Part shown: in pieces, positions 27,919 through 36,988 of the stretch
Position numbering within the stretch: position 1 is the first letter of the stretch
How the letters are laid out: each line of letters begins with the position of its first letter
NCBI RefSeq assembly: GCF_026130605.1
Contig: NZ_JANFAU010000004.1
Span: forward strand, 124,001-188,000
Direction: 5' to 3'
DNA: 64,000 nt
From: Sphingomonas lycopersici
Lineage (GTDB): Bacteria > Pseudomonadota > Alphaproteobacteria > Sphingomonadales > Sphingomonadaceae
Notes under the pieces: generated by a model
Told to the model about the DNA's origin: nothing
Database searches by the model: none
Seen by the model: the letters and a program-made list of their open reading frames with translations, nothing else
Position numbers and translations under genes: made by a program

Positions 27919-29058
27919 ATGAAGATGCCCGCTACCCTAACCGATCCGGTCGCCCTCGCCGAAGCTTTGATCGCCTGCGAGAGCGTGACGCCCGCCACCG
28001 GCCATGTGTTCGACACGGTGGAAGCGCTGCTCGCCCCGCTCGGCTTCGCGGTCGATCGCTTCACGGTCGGCGAGGCGCCCGACGGGCCGGTCGAGAATAT
28101 GATCGCGGTGCGCGGCACCGGCGGCACGCACTTCGCCTTCGCCGGCCATCTCGACGTGGTGCCGCCGGGCGAGGGCTGGACCTCGGGCGCCTTCTCCCCC
28201 GAGATCCGCGGCGATCTGCTCCACGGGCGCGGCGCGGTCGACATGAAGGGCGCGATCGCCGCCTTCATCGCCGCCGCCGCACGCACCCCGAGCGACGGGA
28301 TCGTCAGCCTGTTGCTCACCGGCGACGAGGAAGGCCCGGCGATCTACGGCACCCGCGCGATCCTCGATCGGCTGGCCGAACGCGGGCTCAAGCCCGATCT
28401 GTGCCTCGTCGGCGAACCGACCTCGGCCGACCGGCTCGGCGATACGCTCAAGATCGGGCGGCGCGGGTCGGTCAACATCTGGATCGAGGTGCCCGGCCGG
28501 CAGGGGCATGTCGCCTATCCGCAGCTTGCCGACAATCCGATCCCCAAGCTGGTCGCGGCGCTGGCGGCGATCGATGCGATCACGCTCGATCACGGCAATG
28601 ACTGGTTCCAGCCCTCGAACATCGAGGTGACCGACATCACCGTCGGCAACCCCGCGACCAATGTGATCCCGGCGCGCGCCACGGCGCGGCTGTCGATCCG
28701 CTTCAACGACGAGCAGCACGGCCCCGATCTGGTGCGGCTGATCGAACGCACCGTCCACGCCCACGCCCCGGCGGCGAAGGTCGAGGCGCGCATCTCGGGC
28801 GAGGCATTCCTCACCGAGCCGGGCGCGCTGTCGGCGATGGTTTCGGCGGCGGTGCTCGCACGCACCGGCATCACCCCGGCGCTGTCGACGACCGGCGGCA
28901 CGTCCGACGCGCGGTTCATTTCGGCGATCTGCCCGGTGGTCGAATTCGGGCTAATCAATGCGACGATGCACAAGCTCGACGAGGCGGTGGCGATCGACGA
29001 TCTCGCCGCGCTGACCGATATCTACGCCGATATCATCACGCGAGCGACGCGCGCCTGA
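27919..29058 (+). CDS. dapE: Succinyl-diaminopimelate desuccinylase
   Basis: 379 aa from ATG 27919, chosen for AAGGAGG just upstream. M20 metallopeptidase fold that hydrolyses N-succinyl-L,L-DAP in lysine/peptidoglycan synthesis. Zinc ligands are in GHLDVVPPGEGW (His, about 66-77), GRGAVDMKG (Asp), and GDEEGPAIYGT (Glu pair), and the end GLINATMHKLDEAV supplies the last His. The length matches DapE (about 375-380 aa). Confidence 0.94.
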   Translation: MKMPATLTDPVALAEALIACESVTPATGHVFDTVEALLAPLGFAVDRFTVGEAPDGPVENMIAVRGTGGTHFAFAGHLDVVPPGEGWTSGAFSPEIRGDLLHGRGAVDMKGAIAAFIAAAARTPSDGIVSLLLTGDEEGPAIYGTRAILDRLAERGLKPDLCLVGEPTSADRLGDTLKIGRRGSVNIWIEVPGRQGHVAYPQLADNPIPKLVAALAAIDAITLDHGNDWFQPSNIEVTDITVGNPATNVIPARATARLSIRFNDEQHGPDLVRLIERTVHAHAPAAKVEARISGEAFLTEPGALSAMVSAAVLARTGITPALSTTGGTSDARFISAICPVVEFGLINATMHKLDEAVAIDDLAALTDIYADIITRATRA

Positions 29059-30733
29059 TCTCCGGCGCGCGGCCGCCCAGCGCCGCCGACCAGGCGAGGA
29101 AATCCACCTCAGCCATCGGCCGCGCGATCCCGAAGCCCTGCACCGCGTCGCACCCGATGACGCGCAGCAGATCGACTTGCGCCGGGGTTTCCACCCCCTC
29201 GGCCACCGCCTCGCACCCGAGCCCGTGGATCAGCCCGACCAAGGCACCGGCGATCAGCCGGGTCGAGGAATCGGTGGTGATCGTCGCGATCAGGCTGCGA
29301 TCGAGCTTGATCCGGTCGATCGGCAATTGCCGCAGCCGCGCGACGCTCGACAGCCCGGTGCCGAAGCCGTCGATCGCGATCTTCGCGCCGTCCTCACGCA
29401 ACATCGAGATCGCGGCGATCGCATCGGTGCGGGCGTGCGCCGCGACGGTTTCGTTCATTTCTAGTTCGAGCAGCCGCCCCGGCGCCCCCGCCTCGCGCAT
29501 CGCGGCATGGAGCCGCAGGAGGAAATCGACCCGATCGATCTGCCGCGCGCTGATGTTGACCGCCAGCCGCGTTTCCACCCCCAGCGCCGCCCATTGCGCG
29601 ATCGTCCGCGCGACACGCCCGATCGCCCAGTCGCCGATCTCGATCATCAGCCCGCTCTCTTCGGCACGGCCGATGAAGGTCGCCGGCAGTCGCAGCCCGT
29701 CGGTCGGATGCTGCCAGCGCAGCAGCGCCTCGGCAGCGACCACTTTGCCCGCCGCGAGCGCGACCTGCGGCTGGAACACCAGGATGAATTCGTCATTGTC
29801 GAGCGCCGCGCGCAGCTCGGCATCGAGCCGCAGCCGTTCGGCCAGTTCCGCCGCCAGCGTCTCGCTGTAGAATTCGAACCGCCCGCGTCCGTCGGATTTG
29901 GCGTGATACATCGCGGCATCGGCCGAACGCATCAGATCGTGGAGCGTGAAGCCGTGATCGGGGCGCAGCGCGATCCCGATCGACGCGCCGATCGACACCT
30001 CCCCGCTCGGCAGCGCGAACGGCGAGGCGAGCGCGTCGAGCACTTGCGTGGCGATCCACCCCGCATCGCGCTGGTCGGTCAGCACCGGAAACAGCATCGT
30101 GAATTCGTCGCCCGCCAGCCGCCCGATCAGCGGCGGGTAGCGATCGATATCGACCACCGCGACCGCGCGGTCGGCCACTGCGCGCAGCCGATCCGCGACC
30201 ATCGCCAGCAGCATGTCGCCACAGGCGTGGCCGTGGGTGTCGTTGACCTTCTTGAAGCGATCGAGATCGATGAAGAAAAGCGCACCGGGCTGCTCGGCGG
30301 CTTCGGCCAGCACGCGTTCGGCGCTGGCGCGGAAATTGGTGCGATTGGCCAGCGCGGTCACTGGATCGAACAGCGCGAGCCGCTGGATATTCTCCATATT
30401 GTCCGAAAGCTGGCCGAACAGCCGGTCCATCGCGGTGGCAAGCTGCGGCACCGCGCTGCGGATCTCGTTGGGCACGCGCCGGTCGAGCGCGCCGTCGGCG
30501 GCTTCGGCGAGCTGGTCGACCGCCTTGTCGACCGCCTCAGCGGTCGTGGCGAGCGCCTGCTGGGTCGAGGCCCAGCACATCGTCGCGCAGACGATCGCCG
30601 GAATCAGCGCGCGCGCGAACGAATCCGCCGAAAGATTGCCGTTGGCGGTGGCGAGCAGCGACAGGAAGAATGCCACGCCGCCGGCGTAGAACGCGAATCT
30701 GACCGCGCGACTCTTCAGCGTGACGCTTTGCAT
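29036..30733 (-). CDS. GGDEF-EAL cyclic-di-GMP signalling protein
   Basis: 565 aa. Two N-terminal hydrophobic segments (FAFYAGGVAFFLSLLATA and FARALIPAIVCATMCW) with a coiled coil, then a GGDEF domain (about 120-290) with AGDEF at 207-211, then an EAL domain (about 305-560) with EAL at 335-337. The diguanylate-cyclase motif is a tolerated A variant. The phosphodiesterase side keeps N393, E425 and the KLD lysine, but the usual DDFGTG is DGFGTG (D455, G456), which may weaken activity. No sensory domain beyond the membrane segments is recognised. It converges with dapE. Confidence 0.92.
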   Translation of the reverse strand: MQSVTLKSRAVRFAFYAGGVAFFLSLLATANGNLSADSFARALIPAIVCATMCWASTQQALATTAEAVDKAVDQLAEAADGALDRRVPNEIRSAVPQLATAMDRLFGQLSDNMENIQRLALFDPVTALANRTNFRASAERVLAEAAEQPGALFFIDLDRFKKVNDTHGHACGDMLLAMVADRLRAVADRAVAVVDIDRYPPLIGRLAGDEFTMLFPVLTDQRDAGWIATQVLDALASPFALPSGEVSIGASIGIALRPDHGFTLHDLMRSADAAMYHAKSDGRGRFEFYSETLAAELAERLRLDAELRAALDNDEFILVFQPQVALAAGKVVAAEALLRWQHPTDGLRLPATFIGRAEESGLMIEIGDWAIGRVARTIAQWAALGVETRLAVNISARQIDRVDFLLRLHAAMREAGAPGRLLELEMNETVAAHARTDAIAAISMLREDGAKIAIDGFGTGLSSVARLRQLPIDRIKLDRSLIATITTDSSTRLIAGALVGLIHGLGCEAVAEGVETPAQVDLLRVIGCDAVQGFGIARPMAEVDFLAWSAALGGRAPEIRRASLA

Positions 30734-30806
30734 TGCGCCGATCCGAACCTTTCAAACGATGACGCGATGGATTGCGCCGCGAGAGGTTATTCCTCGCACA
30801 GAAAGG

Positions 30807-31367
30807 TTAATGTTTCGGTCGCCGTCGGCGGAAGATCACGTAAAGCGCGCCGCTCCCACCGTGGCGCGGATGCGCGTTGCGCAAGGCAGCAATATCAGCG
30901 GCATGACGCGACGCGCCGATCCAATCCGCGACCGCGGCACGGATCGCGCCGCGCGCATGCGGGCGCTCGCTTTCGGGGCGCGGCGGCTTGCCGGTGACGA
31001 GCAGAAGGACTCGGTCGCCGCGCGCGATCGAGCGCTCCAGCCCGGCATCGAGCATCGCATGCGCCGAGCGGAGCGTGTGGCCGTGAAGGTCGAGTGTCGC
31101 ATCGGGCTGGATCGCGCCGCGCGTGATCTGGCGATCCCAGCTGCCGTCGAGCGTCGCCGCGCTTGCCGGCGGCGTCTTCGGCGCGCGCGGTGCGGGGATG
31201 ATGCGCGCCGGGGGCGGTGTCGCGACCCGGCGCTTGCCCGAAGCCGGCGCCGGATCGGGCTCCGGCGCGGCTTTGGCCTTTGCTGTCGGATGGAGCGGGC
31301 GGACGCTGGCCTTCACCCGCGCCCATAATGCCGCCTCCTCAGCGTCGAGACGGCGACGGCCCGGCAT
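30807..31367 (-). CDS. Smr-domain protein
   Basis: 186 aa from ATG 31367; a TTG at 31373 is in frame. The C-terminal Smr domain (about 95-185) shows TLDLHGHTLRSAHAMLDAG, VLLLVTGKP and ALYVIFRR, the MutS2 C-terminal-like nuclease fold. The N-terminal half is proline/alanine-rich and disordered. Its start overlaps the mltA stop by 29 bases. Small MutS-related proteins of this kind are thought to nick DNA or RNA. Confidence 0.87.
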   Translation of the reverse strand: MPGRRRLDAEEAALWARVKASVRPLHPTAKAKAAPEPDPAPASGKRRVATPPPARIIPAPRAPKTPPASAATLDGSWDRQITRGAIQPDATLDLHGHTLRSAHAMLDAGLERSIARGDRVLLLVTGKPPRPESERPHARGAIRAAVADWIGASRHAADIAALRNAHPRHGGSGALYVIFRRRRPKH

Positions 31368-32610
31368 TGCCAACCCCGCGCTGCACCCGGTCGATCGTTC
31401 CCACCGGCAGCAGCAGGAAGGCGGTGCCGCGTGCGCTCATCCCGCCCGCGATCGCCCGCGCCTCGTTGCCGATGCCCCAGAAGGTGTCGAACCGGTTGGC
31501 GCCCTTGATCGCGCCCCCGGTGTCCTGCGCCACCCATAAACCGGTCGCGTCGGTGCGATCCATCGACAGGAACACCGGCGCGCCGAGCGGGATGAAGCGC
31601 GGATCGGCCGCCACGGTCGCCCCGCCGACCACCGGCAGCCCGAGCGCGCCGACCGGTGCCCCGTCGAGCACGCGGAAGAAGACGAAGCTCTTGTTCTCGC
31701 GCATGATCGCGCGGCCCTGCTCGGGATTGTCGTGGAGCCACTGGACGATGCCCTGCATCGACAGCTGGTTGGGGCCGAGCAGTCCGCGTTTCCGCATCAG
31801 CGCGCCGATGCCGGTGTAATCACGGCCGTTCTGCGAATCATAGCCGATGCGCAGCTCGCGCCCGTCGGGCATCCGCACCAGCCCCGATCCCTGCACCTGG
31901 AGGAAGAAGAATTCGACCGGATCGACCGCATAACCGAGGATCCGTGCGCGGCCCTGCAGCACGCCCTGCTCGATCGCGGTGCGATCGTAATAAGGCACCA
32001 GCTTGGTCCCGTCGACGCGGCCGCGGACGCTCTTGCCCTTGAGCGCGTCGGAAAACAGGCCGAGGTCGACGTCGATCAGATCGTCGGGGCGGGCATAGAT
32101 CGGGGCATAGCCCTCGCGATAGGTCGGCGAACCCGCGATCTCGGGGATGTAATAGCCCGTGGCATAGGCGCGCCCGTCACCGACCTGCGCGGTCTCGAAC
32201 CAGCGCGAAAAGAAGGCAGCGGCATCGCCCGGCGCGGTCGTCGCCGCGGCGGCGCAGGCCGGCTGCCAGTCCGCCCCCGTCGTCAGCCCTGAAACGTCGG
32301 CGCGTCGCACCAGCGAGGGGCAACTCGTGCGGAAGGCGGCGAGCGCCTGTGCCGCGCCGTCCCGCGTCATTGGCAGCGAGGTGATATCGGGGCCGCGCGC
32401 GATGCCGGTGGTGGCGGCGGTCGTCGCCCCCGGGGTCGCGATCTGCGGCACCGGCGGCAGCGGGGTGGCGGGGGTCGGCTGACGCACCGGCAATTCGCCC
32501 GACGGGCGTGGCGGGCGGACGTTACCCGGGCGCGGCGGCGGCTCCACGCCCCCGACGCAGGCCGACAAAGCAAGCGCCCCGGCCAGCGTGAACCCCCAGC
32601 GACGGATCAT
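31339..32610 (-). CDS. mltA: Membrane-bound lytic murein transglycosylase A
   Basis: 423 aa from ATG 32610; ATG 32640 is possible. Lipobox LALSAC (Cys at about residue 18) then a proline-rich linker and a MltA/3D double-psi barrel region (about 130-420). The catalytic aspartate lies in GLWVAQDTGGAIKGANRFD near the C-terminus. Cleaves peptidoglycan glycan strands to anhydro-muropeptides at the outer membrane. The gene lies between timA and the Smr gene, a common alphaproteobacterial order. Confidence 0.92.
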   Translation of the reverse strand: MIRRWGFTLAGALALSACVGGVEPPPRPGNVRPPRPSGELPVRQPTPATPLPPVPQIATPGATTAATTGIARGPDITSLPMTRDGAAQALAAFRTSCPSLVRRADVSGLTTGADWQPACAAAATTAPGDAAAFFSRWFETAQVGDGRAYATGYYIPEIAGSPTYREGYAPIYARPDDLIDVDLGLFSDALKGKSVRGRVDGTKLVPYYDRTAIEQGVLQGRARILGYAVDPVEFFFLQVQGSGLVRMPDGRELRIGYDSQNGRDYTGIGALMRKRGLLGPNQLSMQGIVQWLHDNPEQGRAIMRENKSFVFFRVLDGAPVGALGLPVVGGATVAADPRFIPLGAPVFLSMDRTDATGLWVAQDTGGAIKGANRFDTFWGIGNEARAIAGGMSARGTAFLLLPVGTIDRVQRGVGNAGPSPSRR

Positions 32611-32666
32611 CCCGCCCCTACCCTCAGGACCAATCGACATTACGCAACTCTGCCCCTTATCCCACA

Positions 32667-32773
32667 TCACCCCGGCCTCGATCCGGGGTCCACATGCCGC
32701 ACGTACAGCGGCAGGAACCTCTTGTCCTGCCTTTGCCGCGCGATGGACCCCGGCTCAAGGCCGGGGTGACGGG
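32667..32773. repeat. REP-like element, family C
   Basis: Arms CACCCCGGCCTCGATCCGGG and the inverted GACCCCGGCTCAAGGCCGGG with an inner CGGCAGGA/TCCTGCC hairpin. It fills the timA-mltA gap. A related copy is at 40.3 kb, with single half-arms at 7.59 and 22.75 kb. Confidence 0.8.
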
Positions 32774-32802
32774 TTTCTAAGGCTAGGGTTCAAACCCTGC
32801 GC

Positions 32803-33441
32803 TTAAGCTTCGTCGGTGTCCGCGAGCTTCCAGTTCGGATCGCCGCTCTTGAGCGTCCGGGCGAAGGTCCAGACGTCGTGGGTTTCCACCGCGTCGCTGG
32901 TCGATCCGGCGATCACCTGACCCTCGGCATTGCGGGTCACCGCGGCGATATCGGCGTCGAAGCGCACGGTGATCCGCGCGTCGCGACCCGACAGCGAGGC
33001 GCCGACGATCGTCGCGCGTTCGATCGAGACGAGGCGATTCTCCAGCACCTCGCCCGCCGCGGTACGCGCGGCGATCGATTCGGCGAAGGCATGCGCGACA
33101 TCGGGCTCGACCAGCCCGGCCAGCGCCTTGTCGTCGCCGCGCCAAAAGGCTTCGAGGATCATGCGATAGGCCGCCTGCGCGCCTTCGAGGAAGCGCGGCA
33201 CATCGAAGCCGGGTTCGCCGGAGACGATCGCGCGAAGCCCGGCTTCCGCGCCGCTTTCGATCGGGCGGACGGCGGTTTCGCGCACTTCCGGGGTCACGTC
33301 GATGGTACGCGCGACCGCGCCGGCCGGCACATCGGCAGGCTTGGGCAACGGCTGCTCATGCCCGGTGCGCTTGCCGAGCACCGAGTAGAGACGCAACGCC
33401 AGAAACCCGGCGACCATCGCGAGAAGGACAATATAAAACAC
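32803..33441 (-). CDS. Tim44-domain protein (TimA-like)
   Basis: 212 aa from GTG 33441. One N-terminal membrane helix (FYIVLLAMVAGFLALRLYSV) then a Tim44/ribosomal-L45-like domain (about 75-210: FLEGAQAAYRMILEAFWRGD, then AFAESIAARTAAGEVLENR). This alphaproteobacterial family is the bacterial relative of mitochondrial Tim44 and sits at the inner membrane. Divergence from secB fits a role near protein export, but the bacterial function is not settled. Confidence 0.85.
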   Translation of the reverse strand: MFYIVLLAMVAGFLALRLYSVLGKRTGHEQPLPKPADVPAGAVARTIDVTPEVRETAVRPIESGAEAGLRAIVSGEPGFDVPRFLEGAQAAYRMILEAFWRGDDKALAGLVEPDVAHAFAESIAARTAAGEVLENRLVSIERATIVGASLSGRDARITVRFDADIAAVTRNAEGQVIAGSTSDAVETHDVWTFARTLKSGDPNWKLADTDEA

Positions 33442-33506
33442 TCGGCCTCCGCTAACTGAACGCCCAACATAGGCGCGATGTGCCCGCGATTCAATTTTTC
33501 ACGGCG

Positions 33507-33535
33507 TTGAAACAGTGCAATGCTGCTGCTAGGCG
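33507..33535 (+). promoter_or_regulatory. Predicted secB promoter
   Basis: TTGAAA (33507-33512), 17-base spacer, TAGGCG (33530-33535), 69 bases ahead of the secB ATG. The -10 is weak. Confidence 0.4.
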
Positions 33536-33603
33536 CGCGGACACCGTTTTTTTGGGCGCAGGAAGCGCTCCCCATCGCATCATTTTTTGAGGAACAGGAC
33601 GAG

Positions 33604-34116
33604 ATGGCCGAACAGGATAATGGCGTGACGACCGGCAACGAGCCGCTGCCCAACGGCGCCGACACGCTGCCGCAGGTCGGGCTGATCTCGCAATATGTGA
33701 AGGATCTGTCGTTCGAGAACCCGAACGCCCCGGCGATCTACCAGAGCCAGCAGGCGCCGGAGATCAACGTGCAGTTCGACATCGGCGCGCAGCAGGTGGC
33801 CGAGGACGTCCACGAAGTGACGCTCAAGGTCGAGATCCGCGCCGAGAGCGCGGGTACCGTCGCCTTCCTCGTCGAGCTTTCCTATGCCGGGCTGTTCGGG
33901 CTGCGCAACGTGCCGCTCGATGCAGTCCAGCCGTTCCTGCTCGGCGAAGGCCCGCGCCTGCTGTTCCCGTTCGCGCGCCGGGTGGTGGCCGATGCGATCC
34001 GCGACGGCGGCTTCCCGCCGCTGCTGCTCGAGCCGGTCGATTTCAACGGCCTCTATCTCCAGCAGGCCGCCGCGCGCGAGCAGCAGGGCGACACGGGCAC
34101 CGTCGGCAACGCCTGA
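33604..34116 (+). CDS. secB: Protein-export chaperone SecB
   Basis: 170 aa from ATG 33604. The conserved strands are clear: PQVGLISQYVKDLSFENPNA (about 24-43), EVTLKVEIRAE, TVAFLVELSYAGLFGLRNV and the FPFARRVVADAIRDGGFPPL core that contacts SecA and client chains. The tetrameric cytosolic chaperone keeps preproteins unfolded for SecA. The N-terminal and C-terminal tails are short and acidic/Q-rich as usual. Confidence 0.96.
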   Translation: MAEQDNGVTTGNEPLPNGADTLPQVGLISQYVKDLSFENPNAPAIYQSQQAPEINVQFDIGAQQVAEDVHEVTLKVEIRAESAGTVAFLVELSYAGLFGLRNVPLDAVQPFLLGEGPRLLFPFARRVVADAIRDGGFPPLLLEPVDFNGLYLQQAAAREQQGDTGTVGNA

Positions 34117-34143
34117 CGCCGCATTGAGCGGACTGGTGATCGC

Positions 34144-35703
34144 ATGAACCTGACCCGCGCGCTCGGCTCGGTCGGCGGGCTGACGCTGGCGAGCCGTGTG
34201 CTCGGGCTGGTGCGCGATTCGCTGTTCGCGCGGTTCGTCGGCGCGGGGTTTGCGTCGGATGCGTTCCTGATCGCATTCCGCCTGCCCAACATGTTTCGCG
34301 CGCTTTTCGCCGAAGGCGCGTTTTCCGCGGCGTTCATCCCGATGTTCAACCGCAAGGTCGCCGACCCGGAGGGACGCGGCCTAAGCGACGGGGTGACCTT
34401 CGCGGAGGACGCGCTGTCGGTGCTGCTCCCCGTGCTGATCGTGATGACGATCATCATGGAAATCGCCGCCTGGCCGGTGACCTGGCTGCTCTCGGGCGGG
34501 TTCAACGAGGCGACGCCCGCGCAATTCGCCTTCGCGGTCGAGCTGTCACGGATCACCTTTCCCTATCTGCTGCTGATCAGCCTCGTCTCGCTGCTCGGCG
34601 GGATCCTCAATTCGCTGCACCGTTTCTGGGTCGCGGCGGCGGCGCCGATCCTGCTCAACCTGACGCTGATCGCGGCGCTGCTGTTCTTCCACAGCCACGA
34701 GCCCTTGTTCACCGCGCGCAACCAGGCGATCGCGGTGACGATATCGGGGGCGCTGCAGTTGTTGTGGCTGGCCTGGGCGTGCCGCCGCGCCGGAGTCCAC
34801 CTGCGCTTCCGCTGGCCGCGGCTCAACCCCGACGTCAAGAAACTGCTATCGCTGATCTGGCCGGCGGCGGCAGGCGCGGGGGCGGTGCAGATCAACCTCG
34901 TCATTTCCACCGCGCTGGCCGCGAGCCTGCTGTCGGCGGGGTCGGTGAGCTACATCTATTTCGCCGACCGGCTCAACCAGCTCCCGCTCGGGCTGATCGG
35001 GATCGGGCTCGGCACCGTCCTGCTCCCCACCATTTCCTCGCAGCTCGGGCGCGGCGAGGAAGCCGCGGCGATGGAAACGCAGAACCGGGGCATGGAACTC
35101 GCGCTGTTCTTCACCCTCCCCGCGACGGTCGCGCTGATCGTGTGTGGTGGGCCGATCGTCGCGGCCTTGTTCCAGCACGGCAAGTTCAACCCCGGCGATA
35201 CCGTCGCGACCGCGCAGGCGCTCGCCGCTTTCTCGATCGGGCTGCCGAGCTACATTCTCGTCAAGGTGCTGACCCCCGGCTATTACGCCCGGCAGGACAC
35301 CAAGACCCCGGTGCGTTTCGCGACGATCTCGATCGGGGTGAACCTGATCCTCAACCTCGCCTTCATCCTCCCGCTCAAACATATGGGGCCGCCGCTCGCC
35401 ACCGCGCTCGCCTCGACCGTCAACGTCTGGATGCTGTGGCACGAATTGCGCCGGCGCGGGCATTTCACCCCCGATGCGCAACTCCGCCGCCGCGCGTGGC
35501 GGCTGGCGGCGGCGGCGCTGCTGATGGGCGGGGTGATGTATTTCGCCAACGATCTGTTCCGCCCCTATACCACCGGGCCGAGCCTCGAACGCTGGGGGGC
35601 GATGTTCGTGCTGGTCGCGCTCGGCGGGCTGGTCTACGTGGCGGCGACCTTCCTGTTTGGCGCGTTCCGGCTCGCCGACGCACGAAGGCTGATCCGTCGA
35701 TAA
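34144..35703 (+). CDS. murJ: Lipid II flippase MurJ (MviN)
   Basis: 519 aa with 14 predicted membrane helices of the MOP exporter superfamily. Start LTRALGSVGGLTLASRVLGLVRD and FRLPNMFRALFAEGAFSAAF (about 42-61) are the diagnostic MurJ segments, containing the arginines that line the lipid II cavity. It flips lipid-linked peptidoglycan precursor across the inner membrane. It lies 27 bases after secB and 19 before trpS, so co-transcription is likely. Confidence 0.96.
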   Translation: MNLTRALGSVGGLTLASRVLGLVRDSLFARFVGAGFASDAFLIAFRLPNMFRALFAEGAFSAAFIPMFNRKVADPEGRGLSDGVTFAEDALSVLLPVLIVMTIIMEIAAWPVTWLLSGGFNEATPAQFAFAVELSRITFPYLLLISLVSLLGGILNSLHRFWVAAAAPILLNLTLIAALLFFHSHEPLFTARNQAIAVTISGALQLLWLAWACRRAGVHLRFRWPRLNPDVKKLLSLIWPAAAGAGAVQINLVISTALAASLLSAGSVSYIYFADRLNQLPLGLIGIGLGTVLLPTISSQLGRGEEAAAMETQNRGMELALFFTLPATVALIVCGGPIVAALFQHGKFNPGDTVATAQALAAFSIGLPSYILVKVLTPGYYARQDTKTPVRFATISIGVNLILNLAFILPLKHMGPPLATALASTVNVWMLWHELRRRGHFTPDAQLRRRAWRLAAAALLMGGVMYFANDLFRPYTTGPSLERWGAMFVLVALGGLVYVAATFLFGAFRLADARRLIRR

Positions 35704-35722
35704 TTCTCAGCAAGGGAAGAAC

Positions 35723-36730
35723 ATGCGCGTCGTTTCCGGCATCAAGCCCACCGGCAATCTCCACCTCGGCAATTATCTTGGCGCGGTGAAGCAGTGGGTG
35801 GCGATGCAGGACGAGGTGCAGGCCGCCGGGGGCGAGACGATGTATTTCATCGCCGACCTCCACGGGCTGACCGAGTGGATCGAGCCCGCCAATCTCTACG
35901 CCAATACGATCGAGATGACCGCGACCCTGGTCGCCGCGGGGATCGATCCCGCGCGTTCGATCCTGTTCAACCAGACGCGCGTGCCGGCGCATAGCGAGCT
36001 GGCATGGCTGCTCAACAATGTCGCGCGGGTCGGCTGGCTCAACCGCATGACGCAGTTCAAGGACAAAGCGGGGAAGAACCGCGAGGGTGCCTCGGTCGGG
36101 CTGTACGATTATCCGGTGCTGATGGCGGCGGACGTGCTGATCTACAACGCCACCCATGTGCCGGTGGGCGAGGATCAGAAGCAGCATCTGGAGCTGGCGC
36201 GCGATATCGCGACCAAGTTCAACCTCGATTACGGCCGCGACTTGTTCACCCTGCCCGAGCCGCTGGTGAGCAAGAAGGCGCCGCGCATCATGAGCCTGCG
36301 CGACGCCTCGGCCAAGATGTCCAAGTCCAACCCGTCCGAGCAATCGCTGATCAAGCTGATCGATTCGGACGAGACGATCGCCGACAAGTTCCGCAAGGCC
36401 AAGACCGACCCCGAGCCGTTGCCCGATTCGTGGGACGCGCTGGAGGGTCGGGCCGAGGCGCGCAACCTCGTCACGATCTTCGCCGCTTTGGCCGATCGCA
36501 CCCCGGAGGATGTGGTGGCGGAATTCGCCGGCAAGGGCTTCGGCCAGTTCAAGCCGGCGCTAGCCGATCTCGCGGTGGCCAAGCTCGGCCCGATTCGCGA
36601 CGAGATGCTCCGCCTGCTGGGCGATCGCGGCGAAATCGACGCGATCCTCGCGCGCGGCGCGGAAAAGGCCCGCGCGCTCGCCGCGCCGGTGCTGCGCAGC
36701 ACGCAGGAAGCGATGGGGCTGGTCGCGTAG
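35723..36730 (+). CDS. trpS: Tryptophanyl-tRNA synthetase
   Basis: 335 aa, class I synthetase. ATP-binding HIGH-type motif is in IKPTGNLHLGNYLGAV (about 7-22) and the KMSKS loop is KMSKSN (about 195-200). Other conserved pieces: PVLMAADVLIYNATHVPVGEDQKQHLE, which forms the Trp/tRNA pocket. AGGGAAG lies 5 bases ahead of the ATG. No attenuator-like leader is visible. Confidence 0.97.
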   Translation: MRVVSGIKPTGNLHLGNYLGAVKQWVAMQDEVQAAGGETMYFIADLHGLTEWIEPANLYANTIEMTATLVAAGIDPARSILFNQTRVPAHSELAWLLNNVARVGWLNRMTQFKDKAGKNREGASVGLYDYPVLMAADVLIYNATHVPVGEDQKQHLELARDIATKFNLDYGRDLFTLPEPLVSKKAPRIMSLRDASAKMSKSNPSEQSLIKLIDSDETIADKFRKAKTDPEPLPDSWDALEGRAEARNLVTIFAALADRTPEDVVAEFAGKGFGQFKPALADLAVAKLGPIRDEMLRLLGDRGEIDAILARGAEKARALAAPVLRSTQEAMGLVA

Positions 36731-36732
36731 CC

Positions 36733-36825
36733 CTTGTATCCCGCGCAGGCGGGGACGCAGAGCCAAACAATATAGCGCCGGTTGATTTGGCCCTGGGGCC
36801 CCGCTTTCGCGGGGATACTGGTGGA
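36733..36825. repeat. REP-like hairpin downstream of trpS (diverged family A)
   Basis: TATCCCGCGCAGGCGGGGAC and the inverted GCCCCGCTTTCGCGGGGATA face each other over about 50 bases. They are related to family A arms but lack its core. Confidence 0.65.
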
Positions 36826-36892
36826 ATTCGCCAACTATTGGCGCAACACCTCAAGCCGGGCGTACGCCTCAGCCAAGCCCTGAAATTAAATC

Positions 36893-36905
36893 ATTGAATT
36901 TCAAT
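36893..36905. promoter_or_regulatory. 13-bp palindrome upstream of the sigma-54-type site
   Basis: ATTGAA-T-TTCAAT is a perfect palindrome in an AT-rich patch 13 bases ahead of the -24 element, suitable for an activator or IHF-type bend. Role inferred only. Confidence 0.45.
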
Positions 36906-36917
36906 CAGATAATAATC

Positions 36918-36933
36918 TGGCACGGCTCCTGCG
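36918..36933 (+). promoter_or_regulatory. Predicted sigma-54 (RpoN) promoter of the PspC gene
   Basis: TGGCACGGCTCCTGCG matches the -24/-12 consensus TGGCACG-N4-TTGC with one mismatch (CTGC). GG (36919-36920) and GC (36931-36932) are separated by exactly 10 bases as required. The psp regulon is sigma-54 dependent in enterobacteria. Confidence 0.7.
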
Positions 36934-36988
36934 GAGTAACGGGCATCAGCGCGAAGCGCCGCTTCGCCACCCGATTGGAGCCTGTAAG

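Noticed and set aside
30807..33441. Horizontal transfer of the timA-mltA-smr block.
   Set aside because: GC content and codon use look like the neighbours, and the order is a common alphaproteobacterial one.
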